Shown here piece by piece: positions 58,994-64,000 of a stretch of 64,000 nt of DNA. Under the pieces are notes generated by a model. The model was not told the origin of the DNA. It did not search any database and saw nothing but the letters and a program-made list of their open reading frames with translations. The stretch's first letter is position 1. Every line of letters begins with the position of its first letter. Source of the DNA: Sporomusa termitida (GTDB taxonomy: Bacteria > Bacillota > Negativicutes > Sporomusales > Sporomusaceae); assembly GCF_007641255.1 (NCBI RefSeq), contig NZ_CP036259.1, positions 2,790,001 through 2,854,000 on the forward strand, given 5' to 3'. The translations under genes and the position numbers were made by a program.

Positions 58994-60678
58994 TTTGCAC
59001 CACCTGCTACAAAATCACGGAGACGTTTGCGGGCCACATCGATATACCAGGAAATATCCAGCTTCGGCGGCAAGGGCAGGTGATTGACATTGCCGTTTTC
59101 GATAAAGCAGCGCTCAGGAGTATTGGCGATTTTTTCGATGCGCTCCAGGGTTTTCTGTTTAAATACGCCCGCGTCACGCCGGCTGCGGGAGGCGAATACG
59201 CGCAAAACGCGCTCGCTGAGGAGTTTATCCCCGTGCATGGCGTACATATATTTGCGCGACACCTTAACGATTTTCTGGAATTCCATCAGGTTCTTACATC
59301 TTGTTATGGTCTCTTCCAACGGCGTCCCCTCGGTGAAATATTTGATTAACGCCTTGTTGACGATAGGCAAATCGTTGTCCAGCACGTCAAGCTTCTTGAC
59401 GTAGGCACCTTTGGACTTATAAGTTTTATCCGCATGGATGACGATGTAGTTGTTCACATCTTTCTGGAAGATGCGTTCAAATGTCTCGAATTCTAAAACC
59501 ATGCGGGTGCGCGCTTCCCATTCGCCGCAAACAGATTTGATAAAATCCACATCGCCGTTATCGAGTTTTACAATTACGCCGTCCGTGTTGGACTGGATGA
59601 TTTTACAATGCGGCTCCAATTTTTCAATCAGATCCAACAGTAAAAGCTGGCCGCCGACGCACACGTTATTTGCCTGAAGGGGGTCATACAGGGCGTTGTA
59701 TTTATCCTTCATTGCCCCATACGTGCTGTTAAGGACAATCTTGTACGGCTGCTGCATGGGGTTTTTTTCTTTTTTCAGCCGGATGCGCTCGTCCCGGATT
59801 TGGCGGTACTTATCGGGATCAACGACGTTCCGGCTGAGAAAGTTGTACTCAATCATCAGGGCGGGATAGTAGGAGTTGACATCGATGTTCAGAAACACCC
59901 CTTCCCCCTGGTAATTGTCAATGGCCCCATGAATGCCACCCCAGGCGAAAATATGGCGAACACCGGCGACGGGTACTTTCAAGGACTTGTTATAATCCCG
60001 GTTCGCCTGATCGCCATACCAGTCGGCGATGTGCCGGTATTTACTGAGGCGCAGGGTGTCCGGCAGGGTGATCTGAAACTCATCATGGTAACTTTGCCGG
60101 GTTGCTTCCAGGATGATTGCCGCAAGCTGGGCCTTGGTCTTGCTGATCTGGTTCAGCGGCAGCTTAAAGGCATTGAGGAGCGACAGTTGCGTCTCGAACT
60201 CATCGGTCCGGTTCAGAAACACTTCCATGGTTTGCTCCACGTCATGGCGGCAGTACTTTTCGACCTGCCGCAGCTCCGCCTCTGTCAATTTTCGGGCGGT
60301 TTTAAAGCTGACGTCGGTTTCCCTAATGTCATTGCCCATATAGCCTTCCAGCTGCTTAAGCCCGTGATAGCTGGTCATAATGTCAAACACATAGAACTGG
60401 ATTTTGTTAAACACTCCGGAGTATTCCCAGCCTTTGCGGTCTTCGGCGATAATGAACTTCGATACTTCATACGGGTCAAAATCCAGCAATATCCCCTTCA
60501 GGATATACTGGTCATAGCTGCGCGAGTTGTAGCCGATCCATATTTCATTTTTGTTCTTTTCGTAAAAGCGGCGAAGTTTATCAGGGTCGTTGATGATGGT
60601 ATGAAAGGTCTGGGTGTTGGCATCCGCCAACACCACTAACCAGTCATAACGAAAGACTTCGAAGTCAAAAAAAATCAT
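58990..60678 (-). CDS. Family-B-type phage DNA polymerase, compact
   Basis: 562 aa. The exonuclease part has FDFEVF (D5, E7), GYNSRSYD and YCRHDVEQT. Polymerase motif A is NIDVNSYYPALM, motif B is KIVLNSTYGAMKD and motif C is SNTDGVIV. The usual DTD of motif C is NTD, but the second, catalytic Asp is kept, so the enzyme should be active. It is short for family B (often 700+ aa), as in some Firmicutes phages. ATGA overlap with DUF669. Confidence 0.88.
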   Translation of the reverse strand: MIFFDFEVFRYDWLVVLADANTQTFHTIINDPDKLRRFYEKNKNEIWIGYNSRSYDQYILKGILLDFDPYEVSKFIIAEDRKGWEYSGVFNKIQFYVFDIMTSYHGLKQLEGYMGNDIRETDVSFKTARKLTEAELRQVEKYCRHDVEQTMEVFLNRTDEFETQLSLLNAFKLPLNQISKTKAQLAAIILEATRQSYHDEFQITLPDTLRLSKYRHIADWYGDQANRDYNKSLKVPVAGVRHIFAWGGIHGAIDNYQGEGVFLNIDVNSYYPALMIEYNFLSRNVVDPDKYRQIRDERIRLKKEKNPMQQPYKIVLNSTYGAMKDKYNALYDPLQANNVCVGGQLLLLDLIEKLEPHCKIIQSNTDGVIVKLDNGDVDFIKSVCGEWEARTRMVLEFETFERIFQKDVNNYIVIHADKTYKSKGAYVKKLDVLDNDLPIVNKALIKYFTEGTPLEETITRCKNLMEFQKIVKVSRKYMYAMHGDKLLSERVLRVFASRSRRDAGVFKQKTLERIEKIANTPERCFIENGNVNHLPLPPKLDISWYIDVARKRLRDFVAGGAK

Positions 60679-61133
60679 GAGTCGGAGAAAACGTCCTCAA
60701 TTTTGTAAGTCTTATATCCCTTGTCGTTTTCGCCGTAATCAAGAACATATTCCAATTTTTCCGTTTCAATGGCTTCCGCAACGTCCATCAGCATATCGTT
60801 GTACTGCTTAAAATTATCAAAGTCGATTTCCACGCCGGATTCCAGGCTGCGCAGGAAGTCGTTGGCCACATGAATGCCAAAGCCGGTGGTCAACATTTGA
60901 TAATAGAAAACATACTGGCCCTTGTATTCCCCGGCGATAATTTTCATCCAGCAGGCCAACATCGGTTCATCAGCTTTTTTACTGGCCTTCAGTTCCAGTT
61001 TGGTAATTTTGACCTCATATTTGCCTTTTGGCACATCTTTGAATTCCTGCTTGTTTTCCGCTGCCTTCTTTACGTCATCCTTTAAGCCGGCAGTATCAAT
61101 GTTCTTGTCCCATTTCTCCCAAATATTAGCCAT
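60675..61133 (-). CDS. DUF669 protein, single-stranded DNA-binding candidate
   Basis: 152 aa. The patterns VPKGKYEVKITKLELKASK and GQYVFYYQMLT belong to DUF669, beta-rich proteins found with phage recombination ATPases and thought to be SSB-like. The acidic C-terminus (KIEDVFSDS) also resembles an SSB tail. Between the polymerase and the nuclease-ATPase fusion in one operon. Confidence 0.8.
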   Translation of the reverse strand: MANIWEKWDKNIDTAGLKDDVKKAAENKQEFKDVPKGKYEVKITKLELKASKKADEPMLACWMKIIAGEYKGQYVFYYQMLTTGFGIHVANDFLRSLESGVEIDFDNFKQYNDMLMDVAEAIETEKLEYVLDYGENDKGYKTYKIEDVFSDS

Positions 61134-61158
61134 GCTAAGTTTTCTCCCTCACATTCAA

Positions 61159-62766
61159 TTACGCAGATTTTCTGGAACGTCTTTTAGGCTTGTCCCCACC
61201 GGCAGGAGCTGCTGCCTCGATTGGCACTTCAACCCCTGTTTTTTCGGGAGCTTCCCCCGCCGGCTCATCGGCAGCCGCCGCTTGAGGCGTTGGTCTAGGC
61301 TTAGTGTCTGCCTCCGGCTTGGCTGTCCGGTACAGTTCCATGAATTTGTTATAATCAAGCTCTACCCGGTCGGTGCCGAATTTCAGCCGGCCGCCACCAA
61401 ACTGGACGCTGTCGGTTTTGAACTTGATAAAGCGGCGGTCGTCTTCCTCGATAATGACCCGGCCGACAATATCGACCATGCCGGCGATTTTGTTTGCGTA
61501 TTTATCCTGCAGGTTAGGCTTAATCGTGGTGATTTTATCACCGTTGCGTTTCGTGATCTCTGCGACAATTTCATGGCTAAGTAATATGATTCCGTAGCCC
61601 GCATTGGTAAGGCGGCGGATATGGGGCAAAAACTCGGTCCGCACCATGTCGTAGCCCTTGCCGTAACCGGCGTCGGCTTCATGGGTAATTCCGAGCTTGT
61701 CGTACATGTAAATCCGGCAGTGTTCCAGGAGGTCTTCTACTAGATCAATAACGATGGTCTTAAAGTCGTGCTGGCCGATGCACAGCGTTTCCACGGCGTC
61801 CTTAAACATCTGCCAGGCAAACACCGTGTCCTTAATCCGGCCACTCACCTTGATTTCATCCCGGATGATGATCCGAGCACCGTCGACGTATTTGACATTG
61901 CCGTCGGTGTTCAAGTGCAGCACGTCCGGGGCCTGATTGGCAAAGGTGGTTTTGCCGCTGAACGGCACGCCGTACAGCCACAGCACTGGGGCAGTCTCCC
62001 TGTCCACCGGCACCCGTTCATTTTTGGGAAGTATCAACATATAATCAATTCCTCTCATGCAATATTCCTGGTAATCGCACCAGTCGCACAGCTTTGTGGG
62101 GTTCTTCGGATAGTCGGCGGCTTCATGAATGCGCTCAATGTTCTGAAAGAACTGATCTACTTTTTGCGGGTCATACTCAACCTCTGATACCGTTACCCGT
62201 AATCCATGCAGCGTCTCGACCAAGCGCCGCCGGAACTGGTATAAATCTTCAGTTATCTTTTGCCTGATCGACGTCTTGGGGATAAAGATATATCCCAGGC
62301 GGCTCACTTTTAGGCGATGGACTTTTTCCAGGTAGTACTTATACAGGTGAAGCTGTTCAGATTCCAGATATCGGTCCACGTTGTTCGAATACTTGAAGTC
62401 GAAGATATCGACCGTACCACCGCCATTTCTGACAATGAGATCGATATAGCCGACGAAGTCCTCTGTCTTGACTTCAAGCTCGAAGGTGGACGTGTCGTAG
62501 TCAATCAGCGCCCGCACTTTCGGCAGCAGGATTTCCAGCTTGATAATTTCGTGGATATGAAGGTCGGTAAGGATGCTAAACTGCTCGGCATACCATTGCA
62601 CTGCCTCCGGTATGCCCTCCTCAATTCCCATATGCATGGCCTTACCGATCACAAGGGCATTTTCCGCCGACGGGTCTTGGATGGTTTCCAGTCCGTCCAG
62701 ATAACGGAGCTTGAATTTGTACGGGCACTGGACAAAGCTGCTGACTCTGCTGTGGCTAAATCGCAC
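61159..62766 (-). CDS. Cas4/RecB-like nuclease fused to a Sak4-like ATPase
   Basis: About 535 aa from the GTG at 62766, overlapping the VRR-NUC stop; the frame is open to 62910. The N-terminal 250 residues are a PD-(D/E)XK nuclease: GKAMHMGIEEG, GYIDLIV and DIFDFKYSNN. The Fe-S cysteines are one in VQCPYKF and three in LCDWCDYQEYC, as in Cas4/AddB. The second half is an AAA_24/Sak4 RecA-like ATPase with Walker A YGVPFSGKTTF and Walker B TIVIDLVEDL. The last 60 residues are Ala/Pro/Lys-rich and disordered. It is probably a recombination enzyme with end-processing activity. Confidence 0.85.
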   Translation of the reverse strand: MRFSHSRVSSFVQCPYKFKLRYLDGLETIQDPSAENALVIGKAMHMGIEEGIPEAVQWYAEQFSILTDLHIHEIIKLEILLPKVRALIDYDTSTFELEVKTEDFVGYIDLIVRNGGGTVDIFDFKYSNNVDRYLESEQLHLYKYYLEKVHRLKVSRLGYIFIPKTSIRQKITEDLYQFRRRLVETLHGLRVTVSEVEYDPQKVDQFFQNIERIHEAADYPKNPTKLCDWCDYQEYCMRGIDYMLILPKNERVPVDRETAPVLWLYGVPFSGKTTFANQAPDVLHLNTDGNVKYVDGARIIIRDEIKVSGRIKDTVFAWQMFKDAVETLCIGQHDFKTIVIDLVEDLLEHCRIYMYDKLGITHEADAGYGKGYDMVRTEFLPHIRRLTNAGYGIILLSHEIVAEITKRNGDKITTIKPNLQDKYANKIAGMVDIVGRVIIEEDDRRFIKFKTDSVQFGGGRLKFGTDRVELDYNKFMELYRTAKPEADTKPRPTPQAAAADEPAGEAPEKTGVEVPIEAAAPAGGDKPKRRSRKSA

Positions 62767-63043
62767 CGGTAAGCACCTGCCTTTTGAACCCTTCAAATTC
62801 CGACGGGCGGAGTATACGGGCATGCCCTCCCGCCTCCTGGATTTTGAAGATGTTGTATTTTTGCAGAACAGTTGCCTTGCCTTTTTCGCTCTTGAGTTCC
62901 AGGGCGACAAACCGACCGTTTATGCAGCAGAGTATGTCGGGAATGCCGGCCGTCTGAAAGCCGCCGCCCCATACCTTCACGTGGTAGATTTTTCGGGAGC
63001 GTAAAAAAGCTATAACCTTGTCCTGAAACTGTTTTTCCGTCAA
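62756..63043 (-). CDS. VRR-NUC domain nuclease
   Basis: 95 aa, TTG start overlapping the helicase stop (TTGA), AAGGAGGAGGCCGG before it. GGGFQTAGIPDILCCINGRFVALELKSEKG shows the PD-(D/E)XK residues of the VRR-NUC family (Asp in IPDIL, Glu-x-Lys in ALELK). In phages it sits with SNF2-like helicases, and may resolve branched replication intermediates. Confidence 0.9.
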   Translation of the reverse strand: MTEKQFQDKVIAFLRSRKIYHVKVWGGGFQTAGIPDILCCINGRFVALELKSEKGKATVLQKYNIFKIQEAGGHARILRPSEFEGFKRQVLTGAI

Positions 63044-64000
63044 CCGGCCTCCTCCTTAAACAGCGCGTCGGTAAAGTCCCGGCGCTGCTTTAGCACTTTG
63101 AGTATTTTTTCTTCCACCGATTTCTCGGTTAAGGGATAGTAGTAAAAGCAGGTTCTATTCTGGCCGATCCGGTGAATCCGCTTTTTGGATTGCTCGAAAA
63201 GTTCGGAGCTTAGGGGCAGCGTGAAATAGATGATGATGTTGCTGCGTTGTAAATTGTGGCCCATTGCTCCGGCCGTGTACTGGACGCAGGTGATACTGTT
63301 CGAATAGGTCTCGTAATTTGCCAAATCCGTCCCGGCCCCGTTAATATAGCTGATCGGCCGGTCGGTCAGGGTTTTAATCAGGTCAAACTCGGCGGTAAAG
63401 TTGTAGAAGACAATGACCCGGTCATTGTTCGAGTCGAGCAGGTCGCGCATAGCCGACAGCTTGTTTTTATTAAACTGGCCGCAGAGTTGCCGCTGGTAAA
63501 GCAACTTCTTCAGCGGTGTATCGCCGACCAGTTCCGTGCTGTCCAGGGCCAGATACCGGTCCCGTTTAAACTGGCGATACTCCTTGGTCGCCTTGATCTT
63601 GGTCACGGTTTCCACTCGTTCCGGCAGGTCAAACACTTCTTCGGTCTTCATGAATACGGCTCCGTACTGGCGCAGCTTGGCTTTCAACCGGTCGACGTTT
63701 TTATATCCGACCACTTTAGTTAAAGGAAACCCGCAGACTTCAATTTTTTCGGTAATGATGTAATGCTCATAGAACAGCTTTTTCGATATATTCCAGCCAA
63801 GCAGACGGCACTGGCTCCACAGTTCTTCATATTTGCCGCCCGTAGGGGTCCCGGATAACAGGATGACATTGGCCGGCTTCAGATGAAGAACATATTTGGT
63901 GCGCTTGGCCGTTTCGTTTTTGATCAGGCTGGATTCGTCAAGGATCAGCGTAAAGTCCGCCCAGTTGAGATACTCGCTCCGCCGCCAAGCCAGATCGTAG
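63040..64000 (-). CDS. SNF2-type DEAD-like helicase, N-terminus beyond the window
   Basis: The frame is open to the right edge, about 319 codons visible. Motif II is LILDESSLIKN and motif III LLSGTPTGGK. Helicase domain 2 follows, with motif V-like QYTAGAMGHNLQ and motif VI in QSKKRIHRIGQNRTCFYY, a typical SNF2 ending. Walker A lies outside the window. With the VRR-NUC partner it forms the usual phage remodelling/branch-migration pair. Confidence 0.9.
   Translation of the reverse strand, partial: YDLAWRRSEYLNWADFTLILDESSLIKNETAKRTKYVLHLKPANVILLSGTPTGGKYEELWSQCRLLGWNISKKLFYEHYIITEKIEVCGFPLTKVVGYKNVDRLKAKLRQYGAVFMKTEEVFDLPERVETVTKIKATKEYRQFKRDRYLALDSTELVGDTPLKKLLYQRQLCGQFNKNKLSAMRDLLDSNNDRVIVFYNFTAEFDLIKTLTDRPISYINGAGTDLANYETYSNSITCVQYTAGAMGHNLQRSNIIIYFTLPLSSELFEQSKKRIHRIGQNRTCFYYYPLTEKSVEEKILKVLKQRRDFTDALFKEEAG

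Overview
The window looks like chromosomal DNA of a Bacillota (Firmicutes) bacterium. The evidence is strong AGGAGG-type ribosome sites, TTG and GTG starts, large serine recombinases and a siphovirus of the Gram-positive type. The mixed, mid-GC codon use would suit a Negativicutes/Sporomusa-like host, but that placement is a guess.

Layout. (1) 1-5.4 kb is host backbone: an IS21-family element (istA, cut by the window edge) sits inside an MFS transporter gene, followed by a metallo-beta-lactamase-fold hydrolase, an SDR oxidoreductase and a lipoprotein. (2) 5.4-20.3 kb is a defence island made of four independent modules: a TPR-CHAT protease-like protein with an HNH nuclease; a pair of ATGA-coupled unknown genes next to a third unknown gene; a Septu-like ATPase (with an AbiJ-NTD3-like N-terminus) plus HNH nuclease; and a type II restriction-modification system (m5C methyltransferase plus BsaWI-like endonuclease) that carries its own G/T-mismatch-type DNA glycosylase. 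(3) From about 20.4 kb to the right edge lies a prophage, almost wholly on the minus strand and truncated at 64000. Reading it from right to left gives a replication/recombination module (SNF2-like helicase, VRR-NUC, Cas4-like nuclease fused to a RecA-like ATPase, DUF669, family-B-type polymerase, primase-helicase), a RinA-like late regulator, DNA methyltransferases, an amidoligase/gamma-glutamylcyclotransferase module, lambda-type packaging and head genes (Nu1, gpA, gpW, portal, a protease-capsid fusion, decoration protein), tail genes (tube, frameshifted chaperone, tape measure, L/M/K/J-like tip proteins, fibres), lysis genes, and finally tandem large serine recombinases.

Points of special interest are a family of six near-identical promoters (TTGMTT, 16-17 bp, TAACAT) in front of small accessory prophage genes; a classic A AAA AAC -1 frameshift signal in the tail chaperone gene; a catalytically stripped amidoligase paralogue beside an intact one; a third, catalytic-Ser-to-Asn recombinase-like small protein separated from the recombinases by a terminator; a capsid polyprotein with an acidic, eight-cysteine spacer; and the TPR-CHAT/HNH pair and the 438/552-aa gene pair as the best candidates for undescribed defence systems.
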